Source: Intrasporangium_A sp051961875 (GTDB lineage Bacteria > Actinomycetota > Actinomycetes > Actinomycetales > Dermatophilaceae). From it: a stretch of 15,764 nucleotides of DNA. The notes beneath the pieces were generated by a model that was not told the DNA's origin, made no database searches, and was given only the letters and a program-made list of their open reading frames with translations. Below, in pieces: positions 1-8,054 of the stretch; position 1 is the first letter of the stretch, and each line of letters begins with the position of its first letter. The stretch is taken from positions 1 through 15,764 of the forward strand of contig NZ_JBQCCV010000162.1 of the NCBI RefSeq assembly GCF_051961875.1, given 5' to 3'. Position numbers and translations under genes: made by a program.

Positions 1-110
1 TCAACCCCCCCCCCCCAAACAAAAACAACGACAAATTTCGCGTCCTACCCCGGTTGGTCCACCCCGGGTTACCACCACAAACGGCCCGTTCGAGAGCGGC
101 TTGTGAGGGT
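1..110. other. Gene-free left edge with a 12-C homopolymer
   Basis: No gene is supported here. Positions 5-16 are an uninterrupted run of 12 C, followed by an A-rich stretch (17-37) that is unusually AT-rich for this window. Read on the minus strand, downstream of the iron-sulfur protein gene, this gives a T-rich stretch and then poly-G. That could be the end of a termination region, but I see no convincing stem directly before the T-rich part. A run this long may also be a sequencing or assembly weakness at an edge. The minus-strand open frame covering 1-384 is an Arg/Gly/Pro-rich shadow of the gene at 111-2435. Confidence 0.5.
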
Positions 111-2435
111 TCACGCCGTCGGGGCGGGCTCCGGCTCGGGCTCGACCGCCTGCTCGGCGGGGCCGCCGCCGTCGCCGCGGCGGACCGCGGCGAGCAGCAT
201 CTGGGCCACGTCGACGACCTCGACCTCGTCGGTGGCCTTGCCGTCCTGGATGGCGGCGTTGAGGCCGTCGCTCAGCATCACCTTGCAGAAGGGGCAGCCG
301 ATCGCGATCCGGTCGGCGCCGGTCGCCAAGGCCTCCTCGGTCCGGTTGTTGTTGATCCGGGTGCCGAGCTTCTCCTCCATCCACATCCGGGCGCCGCCGG
401 CGCCGCAGCAGAAGGACTTCTCCTGGTTGCGCGGCATCTCGGCGTACTCGACGCCCGGGAGCGTGGCGAGCAGCTCACGCGGTGGTGCGTAGACCTGGTT
501 GTGCCGGCCGAGGTAGCACGGGTCGTGGTAGGTGACCTTGCGCCCGGTGGACGCGGCACCCTCGGAGGCGGCCTCGTCGGGGCGGGCGACCGGCGTGAGG
601 CGCTTCTCGCGGACGAGCCGGTTGAGCAGCTGGGTGTGGTGGAGCACCTCGTAGTTGCCGCCGAGCTGCGGGTACTCGTTCTTGATCGTGTTGAAGCAGT
701 GCGCGCAGGTCACGACGATCTTCGTCGCGCCCACCTCGTTGAGCGTCTCGACGTTCTGCTGCGCCAGCATCTGGTAGAGGAACTCGTTGCCGGCGCGGCG
801 GGCCGAGTCGCCCGTGCAGGCCTCGCCGTCGCCCAGGACGGCGAACTTCACGCCGGCGGTGTGGAGCAGCTCTGCCACGGCGCGGGTCGTCTTCTTGGCA
901 CGGTCCTCGTAGGCGCCGGCACAGCCGACCCAGAAGAGGTAGTCGACCTCGGAGAGGTCCTCGACGTCGGCACCGACCTGCGGCACCTCGAAGTCGAGAC
1001 CCTTGGCCCAGTCCATCCGGAGGCGGGGCGCGAGACCCCAGGGGTTCGCGTTCTTCTCGAGGTTCTTGAAGAGGGTGCCGAGCTCGGCGGGGAACGCCGA
1101 CTCGATGAGGTTCTTGTAGCGGCGCATGTCGACGATGGCGTCGACGTGCTCGATGTCGACCGGGCACTGCTCGACGCAGGCGCCGCACGTCGTGCACGAC
1201 CAGAGGACGTCGTCGTCGATGACCGCGTCAGGACCGTATGGCGTGTAGGCACCGAGCGGGTCGCCGGCCTGGTAGCCGGTCGCCCCGACGAGCTGCTCGA
1301 CAGCGGCCGCGGCCTTCGTCCGGTCCGACAGGCCCTCGGCCTGGTCGAGGCCGGCGGCGCGGACCTCCTCGGAGGCGAGCAGCCACGGCGCCTTGGCGTG
1401 CGCGTTGTCGCGCAGCGACATGACGAGCAGCTTGGGCGAGAGGGGCTTGTCGGTGTTCCACGCCGGGCACTGGCTCTGGCAGCGGCCACACTCCGTGCAG
1501 GTCGTGAAGTCGAGCAGGCCCTTCCACGTGAAGTCCTCGACCTTGCCGACGCCGAGTGCGGCGTCCTCGTCGAGCTCGTCGATGTTCTCGAAGTCGAGCG
1601 GCTTGCCGTCGACCTTCATCGGCTGCAGCTCGGCGAGGGAGGTGCGGCCGTCGGCGTGGCGCTTGAACCAGATGTTGAAGAAGGCGAGGAAGCGGTGCCA
1701 GGCCACGCCCATGGTCGGGGTCAGCGCGATCGTGATCATCCACGCGAAGGAGATGAGGATCTTGATGGCAGCGACCAGGACGATGGTGTTGCCCAGGGTG
1801 GCGACGGAGGCTCCCGAGAAGAGGTTGCCGAGCCACGCCGTCATCGGGAAGTGGACCAGCGTCGCATGGCCCGGGTCCTCGTGCTGGCCAAGGGCGTACT
1901 CGAGGCCGCGGAGCAGCAGGATGCAGATCGTGACGCCGAAGATCGTCAGCTCGACGTAGTAGGCCTGCCAGAAGGTCGAGCCGAAGAAGCGGCTGCGCCG
2001 GCCGTGTACACCGGGGGCTGAGCGCGGGTGCTTCAGCTGCCGGATGACCATCAGCACGCTGATCCCGACGAAGCCGGTCCACGCGAAGAACTCGGTGACC
2101 CATTCGAACGGCGGGAAGTGACCGATGAGCGGGAGGATGAACGACGGCTGGAAGAGCTGCCCAAACGCGTTGATGAGCGTGAAGAACAGGACGCCGAAGC
2201 TGACCATCGTGAACCAGTGCGCCACGGCGACCACCGGCAGGCGTGACATCCGTGTGTGGCCGAGGAACTCCCGGAACAACGTGGCGGTGCGCGCCCTCTT
2301 CTGGTCGGTGCGCATCTCCGGCTGACCGAGGCGGAAGGTCGCGAGGAAGTGGTTGATCGTCTTGACGAACAACGCGATGGCGACGGCGGTCACTGCCAGG
2401 CAGACGACGATGGCGACGATCTGGAGGGCGGACAT
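111..2435 (-). CDS. Membrane-anchored (Fe-S)-binding oxidoreductase, heterodisulfide-reductase (HdrD/GlpC) type
   Basis: 774 residues. The N-terminal third is membrane-embedded, with hydrophobic segments near residues 3-25, 62-90, 110-131, 158-176 and 212-238, resembling the cytochrome b-like subunit fused to Hdr-type proteins. Two 4Fe-4S motifs follow: Cys313/316/319/323-Pro and Cys414/417/420/424-Pro, both CxxCxxCxxxCP. The C-terminal half holds two cysteine-rich CCG domains: Cys505, Cys540 and Cys577/580, then Cys640, Cys676-Cys677 and Cys714/717. The tail is a short Glu/Pro-rich stretch. This architecture is known from actinobacterial 'heterodisulfide reductase-related' proteins that probably pass electrons between a soluble donor and the quinone pool; substrate and partners are not evident here. 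It stands alone, divergent from cysK. Identity as a family member is secure; the reaction is not. Confidence 0.93.
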   Translation of the reverse strand: MSALQIVAIVVCLAVTAVAIALFVKTINHFLATFRLGQPEMRTDQKRARTATLFREFLGHTRMSRLPVVAVAHWFTMVSFGVLFFTLINAFGQLFQPSFILPLIGHFPPFEWVTEFFAWTGFVGISVLMVIRQLKHPRSAPGVHGRRSRFFGSTFWQAYYVELTIFGVTICILLLRGLEYALGQHEDPGHATLVHFPMTAWLGNLFSGASVATLGNTIVLVAAIKILISFAWMITIALTPTMGVAWHRFLAFFNIWFKRHADGRTSLAELQPMKVDGKPLDFENIDELDEDAALGVGKVEDFTWKGLLDFTTCTECGRCQSQCPAWNTDKPLSPKLLVMSLRDNAHAKAPWLLASEEVRAAGLDQAEGLSDRTKAAAAVEQLVGATGYQAGDPLGAYTPYGPDAVIDDDVLWSCTTCGACVEQCPVDIEHVDAIVDMRRYKNLIESAFPAELGTLFKNLEKNANPWGLAPRLRMDWAKGLDFEVPQVGADVEDLSEVDYLFWVGCAGAYEDRAKKTTRAVAELLHTAGVKFAVLGDGEACTGDSARRAGNEFLYQMLAQQNVETLNEVGATKIVVTCAHCFNTIKNEYPQLGGNYEVLHHTQLLNRLVREKRLTPVARPDEAASEGAASTGRKVTYHDPCYLGRHNQVYAPPRELLATLPGVEYAEMPRNQEKSFCCGAGGARMWMEEKLGTRINNNRTEEALATGADRIAIGCPFCKVMLSDGLNAAIQDGKATDEVEVVDVAQMLLAAVRRGDGGGPAEQAVEPEPEPAPTA

Positions 2436-2518
2436 GCGCGGCAGTCTACTGACGGGTCACCCCAACGCCCCGGGACTGTGACGACCGTCGCGTGTGCTGG
2501 GTGGCGTCCCACCGGACG

Positions 2519-2547
2519 ATAACGACGTGTTGGAATAGGCATAACGA
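2519..2547. promoter_or_regulatory. Direct repeat ATAACGA x2 upstream of cysK
   Basis: ATAACGA occurs at 2519-2525 and again at 2541-2547, start to start 22 bp, i.e. about two helical turns. The pair lies just upstream of the 22-bp palindrome and about 60-90 bp before the cysK start, where an activator or repressor pair would sit. No known sulfur-regulator consensus was recognised, so this is only a candidate site. Confidence 0.35.
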
Positions 2548-2552
2548 ATCCG

Positions 2553-2574
2553 CGGTTGTCCCCGGGGACAACCG
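2553..2574. promoter_or_regulatory. 22-bp perfect palindrome upstream of cysK
   Basis: The half-site CGGTTGTCCCC (2553-2563) is followed directly by its reverse complement (2564-2574), with no spacer. It lies 34 bp before the cysK ATG. As DNA it would suit a dimeric regulator controlling cysK-cysE or the divergent gene; as RNA it would make a GC-rich leader hairpin close to the ribosome binding site. I do not recognise it as a named operator. Confidence 0.5.
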
Positions 2575-2608
2575 ATCTTCCCGTCCAGCTCGAAGGGGGC
2601 CCAGCCCA

Positions 2609-3541
2609 ATGCCGATCCACGATGACGTCACCCAGCTCATCGGCAACACGCCGCTCGTCCGACTCAACAAGGTGATGGACGGCGCCGACGTCACGGTCGC
2701 CGCCAAGCTCGAGTTCTACAACCCGGCCAGCTCGGTCAAGGACCGGATCGGTGTCGCCATCGTCGACGCCGCCGAGCGCAGTGGCGAGCTGAAGCCGGGC
2801 GGCACGATCGTCGAGGCGACGTCGGGCAACACCGGGATCGCCCTCGCCATGGTGGGGGCCGCGCGCGGCTACAAGGTCGTCCTGACGATGCCCTCGTCGA
2901 TGTCGAACGAGCGCAAGGCCCTCCTGCGGGCCTTCGGCGCGGAGCTCGTGCTGACCGACCCGGCCGGCGGCATGAAGGGCGCCGTCGAGAAGGCGGACGC
3001 GATCGCCGCCGAGCGTGGCGGTGTCCTCGCTCGTCAGTTCGCCAACGAGGCCAACCCCGAGATCCACCGCCGGACGACGGCCGAGGAGATCTGGAAGGAC
3101 ACCGACGGGGCCGTCGACATCGTCGTGGCCGGCATCGGCACCGGCGGCACCATCACGGGCGTCGGGCAGGTGCTCAAGGAGCGCAAGCCGGGCGTCCAGA
3201 TCATCGCCGTCGAGCCGGCGGAGTCGCCGATCCTCAACGGCGGCAAGCCCGGACCGCACAAGATCCAGGGCCTCGGCGCCAACTTCGTCCCGGAGATCCT
3301 CGACACCTCGATCTACGACGAGGTCATCGACGTCGACGCCGACACCTCCGTCAAGTACGCCCGCCGCGCGGCCACCGAGGAGGGCCTGCTTGTCGGCATC
3401 TCCTCTGGCGCGGCCCTCGCCGCCGCGGCGCAGGTCGCGAAGCGCCCCGAGAACCAGGGCAAGACGATCGTCGTGGTCATCCCCTCGTTCGGCGAGCGGT
3501 ATGTCTCGACGATCCTCTTCGAGGGACTGGCGAGCGACTGA
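2609..3541 (+). CDS. cysK: Cysteine synthase A (O-acetylserine sulfhydrylase)
   Basis: 310 residues, the usual length for CysK. It makes L-cysteine from O-acetylserine and sulfide with pyridoxal phosphate, in the cytoplasm. The PLP lysine is Lys44 in NPASSVKDR; the substrate loop TSGNT is at 71-75; the phosphate-binding loop GTGGT is at 177-181; SSGA at 265-268 provides the serine facing the pyridine nitrogen. The open frame extends upstream to 2492, but the start is placed at ATG 2609. It is preceded by AAGGGGG, homology begins at once (TQLIGNTPLVRLNK), and the upstream part would run across the palindrome. It is followed immediately by cysE, whose first possible ATG is 1 base after the stop. 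Cystathionine beta-synthase-like members share the fold, but the short length and the partner gene favour CysK. Confidence 0.97.
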   Translation: MPIHDDVTQLIGNTPLVRLNKVMDGADVTVAAKLEFYNPASSVKDRIGVAIVDAAERSGELKPGGTIVEATSGNTGIALAMVGAARGYKVVLTMPSSMSNERKALLRAFGAELVLTDPAGGMKGAVEKADAIAAERGGVLARQFANEANPEIHRRTTAEEIWKDTDGAVDIVVAGIGTGGTITGVGQVLKERKPGVQIIAVEPAESPILNGGKPGPHKIQGLGANFVPEILDTSIYDEVIDVDADTSVKYARRAATEEGLLVGISSGAALAAAAQVAKRPENQGKTIVVVIPSFGERYVSTILFEGLASD

Positions 3542-3542
3542 C

Positions 3543-4241
3543 ATGTCGACCGCACCTCGTGACGAGGGCAGGCACGTGCCCGGCCGAACCGCGCTCACGC
3601 TGATCCGCGGGGAGGAGCGGGAGGCCGCCCAGCGGCATACGAACTATCGGTATGCCGCTGGGCTCGGTTTCGTGCGCAAGCTCGCCGCGCGCCTCGCGGA
3701 GGACGTCAGCGGCGCGATCGAGCGCGACCCCGCGGCGGGCTCGCGGCTCGAGGTCGTCCTGACGTCGCCCGGGCTGCACGCAGTGTGGGGACACCGGGCC
3801 GCGCATGCCTTGTGGAACCTGCCCGGCGGCCGGTTGCCGGCGCGGTTGCTCGCGACCGGCGTCCGCTTCGCGACCGGGGTGGAGATCCACCCGGCGGCAC
3901 GGATCGGGCGGCGCTTCTTCATCGACCACGGGATGGGCGTCGTCATCGGCGAGACCGCCGAGGTCGGCGACGACGTCATGGTCTACCACGGGGTCACTCT
4001 CGGTGGCCGGTCGATGGCCCGGATCAAGCGACACCCGACTGTCGGCAACCGCGTCACGATCGGGGCGGGCGCACGTGTCCTCGGCCCGGTCGACGTCGGC
4101 GACGACGTGCAGATCGGGGCGAACTCCGTTGTGGTGAAGGACATTCCGTCGGGCGCTGTCGCCACGGGGATCCCTGCACAGCTGCGCTTCCCGAAGAAGC
4201 GTGAGATCAACCAGTGGGTCGACCCGGCCATCTACATCTGA
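3543..4241 (+). CDS. cysE: Serine O-acetyltransferase (EpsC/CysE type)
   Basis: Acetylates L-serine with acetyl-CoA to give O-acetylserine, the substrate of the CysK encoded just upstream. From ATG 3543 it has 232 residues. The C-terminal part is a left-handed beta-helix of hexapeptide repeats (about 113-205); the catalytic His is His129 in FFIDHGMG with Asp128, and GETAEVGDD and HPTVGN follow as in the family. The last residue is Ile, as in enzymes whose C-terminus inserts into the CysK active site. The start is uncertain. GTG 3576 has a better Shine-Dalgarno (GAGGG, 7 nt away). GTG 3672 would begin exactly where family homology begins (RKLAARLAEDVSGAIERDP). Residues 29-40 are encoded by a perfect inverted repeat, which favours a later start with the repeat lying in an untranslated junction. 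Confidence 0.93.
   Translation: MSTAPRDEGRHVPGRTALTLIRGEEREAAQRHTNYRYAAGLGFVRKLAARLAEDVSGAIERDPAAGSRLEVVLTSPGLHAVWGHRAAHALWNLPGGRLPARLLATGVRFATGVEIHPAARIGRRFFIDHGMGVVIGETAEVGDDVMVYHGVTLGGRSMARIKRHPTVGNRVTIGAGARVLGPVDVGDDVQIGANSVVVKDIPSGAVATGIPAQLRFPKKREINQWVDPAIYI
3627..3663 (+). repeat. 14-bp-arm inverted repeat at the cysK-cysE junction
   Basis: Arm GCCCAGCGGCATAC (3627-3640), 9-nt spacer (3641-3649), then the perfect complement GTATGCCGCTGGGC (3650-3663). In RNA this is a very stable hairpin. No T-run follows, so it does not look like an ordinary intrinsic terminator. It may set the relative amounts of cysK and cysE message or mask a cysE start site. Both arms are copies of the AGCGGCATAC family found elsewhere in the window. 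Confidence 0.8.
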
Positions 4242-4332
4242 CCTCGCCCGACCCGGATCGCCGGATCGACTGACGCCCGCATCGCAAGAGTGGTCCACTT
4301 GGCGCATCGCTGGAGAGTGAGCGGGAGGCGCG

Positions 4333-4896
4333 GTGCGGCGAAGTCTCGAGGTGCTTGCGGTCCTGGTCATCCTCGGCGTCCTGGGCGTGCTCGCGGCGGC
4401 CCCGGCCGGCTCGCAACTGCGGATTGCCGGGAGCCAGGAGCCCACGGACCACATCTGGTACGGAGTCGGCGCTCTCGTGCCCTCGAGGCAGGAGTCTCGC
4501 AACTTCAGCGAGGTGGTCCTTTGCATGCAGGGTGACGGGGCGGCAACGATCACCGGTGTGCACTTCCGCGAGGGTGACGGCCTCGTCATCGACGACTTCG
4601 GTGTTCGCGAGTACACCCACCGGGCCAGCGGGATCGGCGTCGACGTGACGAAGGGGACTCTCACGAGCGCCGGCTTCACGAGAACAGCCGTGACCGCTGC
4701 CTGCGATGAAGCGGATCGGGCCACCTACTTCGGCTACACCCTCCGGCTCACCTCGGATCGCGGGTGGGGCCGTTGGATGGTCCTCGACTACGCCATCGGA
4801 GAGCGCGTCGGCCAGCTCGTCATCCCGGGAGAGATGGCCATGTGTGTGGGAACAGACTCGAGCGGCTGCCGGCCCCCGGACGAGCCCCTGACCTGA
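4333..4896 (+). CDS. Hypothetical secreted or membrane-anchored protein
   Basis: 187 residues, not recognised. The N-terminus MRRSLEVLAVLVILGVLGVL is a charged start followed by a hydrophobic helix (about 6-24), then APAGS, which could be a signal peptidase site or a membrane anchor. The rest is a soluble domain of mixed composition with two cysteines near the middle and two near the C-terminus (CVGTDSSGC), possibly disulfide-bonded outside the cell. Start GTG 4333 has GGGAGG about 7 nt upstream. It follows cysE by 91 nt, which contain a short palindrome AGTGGTCCACT (4289-4299) and a direct repeat GCATCGC (4279-4285 and 4304-4310), so it probably has its own promoter. It ends 13 nt from the convergent mgtE. 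No function is proposed. Confidence 0.75.
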   Translation: MRRSLEVLAVLVILGVLGVLAAAPAGSQLRIAGSQEPTDHIWYGVGALVPSRQESRNFSEVVLCMQGDGAATITGVHFREGDGLVIDDFGVREYTHRASGIGVDVTKGTLTSAGFTRTAVTAACDEADRATYFGYTLRLTSDRGWGRWMVLDYAIGERVGQLVIPGEMAMCVGTDSSGCRPPDEPLT

Positions 4897-4909
4897 GTGC
4901 AGCTGGGCC

Positions 4910-6271
4910 TCAGAGGCCGAGGACGGCCTTGGCGATGAGGAAGTACACGACGAGCCCTGTCGCGTCGACGAACGTCGTGATGAAGGGGTTCGAGAAGACG
5001 GCGGGGTCCGCGCGAAGGGCGCTGGCCACCAACGGCATTGCGCCGCCGACCGAGGCTGCCAGGGTGCAGACGGCGAGCAGGGTCAGGCCGATGACGGAGC
5101 CGACAGCCACGCCGTAGAAGAGCGCCGCGACGAGGAAGCCGATGCCGCCGAGGATGAGACCGAGGAGGAAGCCCGTGCGGACCTCGCGGGCCAGCACGGC
5201 GAGGACGTCGCGCGGTCCGAGGTCGCCGAGGGCGAGCGCCCGGGTGACCGTGGTGGCGGCCTGGTTGCCGGTGTTGCCGCCGGTGCCGATGAGCAGCGGG
5301 ATGAAGACGGACAGGACGACCATCTGGGAGAGGGTCGCCTCGAAGACCTCGAGCACCTGGACCGTCAGGGTCGCCCCGATCGCGAGCACGAGCAGCCAGA
5401 CGATCCGCGAACGGACGATCCGGCCGACGGGGATGGACAGGTAGGGACTGCGGAGCGGTTCCGACCCGCCGATCCGGGCCTGGTCCTCGCTGTCGGCCTC
5501 CTCGAGGATCCGCAGCGCGTCGTCGACGGTGAGGATGCCGACGAGCCGTTCCTCTTCATCCACGATGAGCAGGGCGAGCAGCTTGAGGTCGGCGCAGCGA
5601 CGGGCCGCCGCCTCGGCCGGCGAGCCGGCCACGGACGAGTAGGGCGGCGCCATGAGCTCGGAAACCGTGACCGACGGGTCGGTGGTGCGCAGCAGGTCCC
5701 GCAGGCTCACGACTCCGACGACGCGGCGCGTGTGGTCGAGCACCGGGACCGTGTAGATCGTCTCGGCGACGTCGATGCGGGCTCGGACCCGCTCGAGGGT
5801 CTCGGCGACCGTCAGCTCGGGGTGGGTCGAGACGTACTGCGGGCTCATCCGGCGGCCGATCGACCCGGGACGGTAGCCGAGGACGACCGAGGTCAGCTCT
5901 CGCTCGTCGGGTGCCAGCCCCCGCAGCAGCCGGCTCGCCACCCCGGCCGGTAGCTCGTCGAGCAGCAGCACGCGGTCGTCCGGGCCGAGCCCGGCGAAGA
6001 CCCGCGCAACCTCCTCGTCCCGCAGGCCGGAGAAGAGATCGCCCTGGAGGGCCGGGTCGAGGCCCTCGAAGACGGCGGCCGCGAGGTCCTTCGGAAGCAG
6101 GCGGTACGCGACGGCGCGGGTCTTGGGGTCGAGTCGCTCGAGGGCCGAGATGAGCTCCGGAGCGCCGAGTGAGGCGAGGAGCTCGGCCGCCCGGGTGAGG
6201 TTCTCGTCCCGCAGGGATCCCTTGATCTGTCGGGTGGCCTCGTCGAGGTCCCACTCCGTGGTTCCAGCCAT
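4910..6271 (-). CDS. mgtE: Magnesium transporter MgtE
   Basis: 453 residues, normal for MgtE, a dimeric Mg2+-gated channel of the cytoplasmic membrane. Order: cytosolic helical N domain (about 20-130), two CBS domains (about 140-200 and 205-260) that sense intracellular Mg2+, a connecting plug helix, and five membrane helices from about 285 to the end. The pore-region signature GTGGNTGNQAATTVTRAL is at 329-346. Asp436 in FVDATGL corresponds to the conserved ion-coordinating aspartate of the last helix. ATG 6271 has GGAGGAGC 8 nt upstream. It is divergent from the phosphatase gene and convergent with the hypothetical gene; no M-box-like leader is visible in the 147-nt upstream gap. Confidence 0.96.
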   Translation of the reverse strand: MAGTTEWDLDEATRQIKGSLRDENLTRAAELLASLGAPELISALERLDPKTRAVAYRLLPKDLAAAVFEGLDPALQGDLFSGLRDEEVARVFAGLGPDDRVLLLDELPAGVASRLLRGLAPDERELTSVVLGYRPGSIGRRMSPQYVSTHPELTVAETLERVRARIDVAETIYTVPVLDHTRRVVGVVSLRDLLRTTDPSVTVSELMAPPYSSVAGSPAEAAARRCADLKLLALLIVDEEERLVGILTVDDALRILEEADSEDQARIGGSEPLRSPYLSIPVGRIVRSRIVWLLVLAIGATLTVQVLEVFEATLSQMVVLSVFIPLLIGTGGNTGNQAATTVTRALALGDLGPRDVLAVLAREVRTGFLLGLILGGIGFLVAALFYGVAVGSVIGLTLLAVCTLAASVGGAMPLVASALRADPAVFSNPFITTFVDATGLVVYFLIAKAVLGL

Positions 6272-6418
6272 GACCGTTGCTCCTCCGACAGTTCGAGCCG
6301 CATCTGCCCCGATGCCGTCGCTTCGTCACCTCACCCGACGGCCCGCAGCCTATGCGAACGGTGTCGAGGGGTGGCTGCGGCGCCAGGGTCGGTGCCTCCC
6401 CCCGATAGCGTGAGTGGC

Positions 6419-6937
6419 ATGGCGGCCATGAACGGTGAGGTCAACTTCACGACGGAGCCGGTTGAGCTGCCCGGCGTCACGCCGGCCGACCCGCCCACCG
6501 TCCAGCTGCCCGGCCGGGTGTGGCACGGGGGTTGTCCGGTCGACTTCGAGTGGGTACGCCGGGCCGGCATCGACGTCGTCGTCGACCTCGCCGACGCCGA
6601 CAGCGTCGCGCCAGCGGACGACGTGGAACACCTGACCTACCTCAAATGCCCCCTCGTGGACGGGTCGGAGCTGCCGCCACCGCCGCTCACGCTCGGCCTG
6701 GCCCGGCTCGTGGCCGACCTCGTCCGCGACGGGCGCCGGGTCCTGGTCCACTGCACCTTCGGCCGCAACCGCTCCGGCCTGCTCGCCACTCTGGTCGTGC
6801 GCGAGCTGCTCGGTCTCTCCGGCGCGGACGCGCTCGCCCACGTGCAGGCGCGCCGGGACGGCGCCGTCAACAACGAGGACTTCGCCACCTGGCTCCGGTC
6901 CCTGCCCGCGCCCACGGCCGCTCGCTCCTCGGCCTAG
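6419..6937 (+). CDS. Dual-specificity/tyrosine protein phosphatase family protein
   Basis: 172 residues from ATG 6419. The phosphate-binding loop HCTFGRNRSG (111-120) is a CX5R signature with nucleophile Cys112 and Arg118. Asp81 in CPLVDGSEL, about 30 residues before it, is the likely general acid. The fold expected is the compact DSP/PTP-like domain; the substrate (phosphotyrosine, phosphoserine/threonine or a small phosphate ester) cannot be told. The frame is open from GTG 6371, and ATG 6428 is another choice; neither changes the domain. Its TAG stop shares the four bases CTAG (6934-6937) with the TAG of the opposing APH-family gene, so the two genes interlock tail to tail. No signal peptide or membrane segment is seen. 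Confidence 0.85.
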   Translation: MAAMNGEVNFTTEPVELPGVTPADPPTVQLPGRVWHGGCPVDFEWVRRAGIDVVVDLADADSVAPADDVEHLTYLKCPLVDGSELPPPPLTLGLARLVADLVRDGRRVLVHCTFGRNRSGLLATLVVRELLGLSGADALAHVQARRDGAVNNEDFATWLRSLPAPTAARSSA

Positions 6938-7830
6938 AGCGCGTCTCGCCAGAGGGCCACCTCGGCGGGCAGCCAGTCGAGTGGACGCCCCTGCTGCCGG
7001 TCGTCCCAGAGCCGGAAGGCAACGCCGCCGAGGTCCGCGATCCGGTTCAGCACGGGCAGACCCGGCCAGGACCGTACGTCGAAGCCGTAGGCGTCACAGA
7101 AGGCCTGGTAGTCCTCGGCACTCATCTCGCCGGCCGCGACGCGACGCGCCGCACCGGCCAGGTCGTACTCCCGCGGCCCGACCGCAGCCCAGTCCAGGTC
7201 GATGAGGCGCGCGCCGTCAGCCGTGCGCATGACGTTCGAGGGGGACACGTCGCCGTGTATGACGCCGTACCCGAGCTCCGAGCGAACCTCGGCGAGGGCA
7301 GTGAGGAGGGTGGCCCGCGCCGCGAGAAGGACGCTCGCATGCTCCGGGGCGAGGCCGGTCACCTGTGAGGAGAGCCGGGACAGGGGCGTCCAGCGGGGCA
7401 GGTCGGTCCGGTCGTGCTCGGTGTGGAACCGCCGGAGGAGCGTGCCGAGCTCCGGCCAGAAGGACTCCCCGCTGGCCTCCAGCCAGCGGGCCAGCGTCAC
7501 CACCCCGTGCTCCGTCGCGACCGCGCCCACCTCGGACGTGTGGGCGGTCAGGGAACCTGCGAGCCGGGCGGAGATGTCGTCGAGGTGCGTGCAGCTCGTG
7601 CCGGGCGGATAGACCTTGACCGCGTGCTCGCCCGCTCGGAAGACCACCGTCGTCAGCGCGCTCACGACGGTGACATCGGCAGGCAGCTGGATGGGCAGCT
7701 GCGGACGCGCGAGGTCCACCGCGGCCAGCGCCTCGACCGTGCCCCAGCCGACGGCTGGCAGCGGCAGGGCGTGCAGCACTTCGCGCGTATCGGGCGCGGG
7801 CGAGGTGTACAGCGTCGGCGACATGGTCAT
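6934..7830 (-). CDS. Aminoglycoside phosphotransferase / choline-kinase family protein
   Basis: 298 residues from ATG 7830. Kinase-like fold: Lys72 in AVKVYPPG is the probable ATP-binding lysine, the catalytic loop is IHGDVSPSN (191-199, Asp194 and Asn199), and the metal-binding Asp is in LIDLDWA (211/213). The family phosphorylates antibiotics, choline, sugars or other metabolites; nothing here points to aminoglycosides, and a housekeeping or unknown substrate is equally likely. The open frame extends to 8067, but that part runs through tRNA-Ser(TGA), so it is rejected. ATG 7830 has GGAG 10 nt upstream, and ATG 7824 is a second possibility. It ends convergently on the phosphatase gene with a 4-base overlap. 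Confidence 0.85.
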   Translation of the reverse strand: MTMSPTLYTSPAPDTREVLHALPLPAVGWGTVEALAAVDLARPQLPIQLPADVTVVSALTTVVFRAGEHAVKVYPPGTSCTHLDDISARLAGSLTAHTSEVGAVATEHGVVTLARWLEASGESFWPELGTLLRRFHTEHDRTDLPRWTPLSRLSSQVTGLAPEHASVLLAARATLLTALAEVRSELGYGVIHGDVSPSNVMRTADGARLIDLDWAAVGPREYDLAGAARRVAAGEMSAEDYQAFCDAYGFDVRSWPGLPVLNRIADLGGVAFRLWDDRQQGRPLDWLPAEVALWRDAL

Positions 7831-8054
7831 GGGGGTGGAACTCCGGGTTTGCAGGGACGGCCGATGAAGTGTGACAGATGGTGAGCCCGGTTCAGGCACA
7901 AACCTGTCGGCGCAATGCGGCCGGCGTCGTGCGGGGCTCGGGCTTGCACCCGAGTGCGTCGCTCCGGCCGTCCGGGTCGCTCTGGGAGAACGATCGCCGC
8001 AGGCGCGGCTGAGTGAGAGGGCGGCTCGCTGATGGGGCAGAATGGCTCTCCACT
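7831..8054. other. Intergenic region between APH-family gene and tRNA-Ser(TGA)
   Basis: 224 nt with no supported gene. A small inverted repeat CTCGGG/CCCGAG (7937-7942 and 7949-7954, 6-nt loop) lacks a T-run. CAGAAT at 8038-8043 could be a -10 element for the tRNA, but no good -35 was found. Confidence 0.4.

Noticed and set aside
54..2021. Plus-strand open frame of 655 codons
   Set aside because: Antisense shadow of the iron-sulfur protein, whose clusters and membrane segments are unambiguous on the minus strand.
6272..6418. M-box magnesium riboswitch for mgtE
   Set aside because: The leader is short and I see none of the long paired regions or terminator expected.
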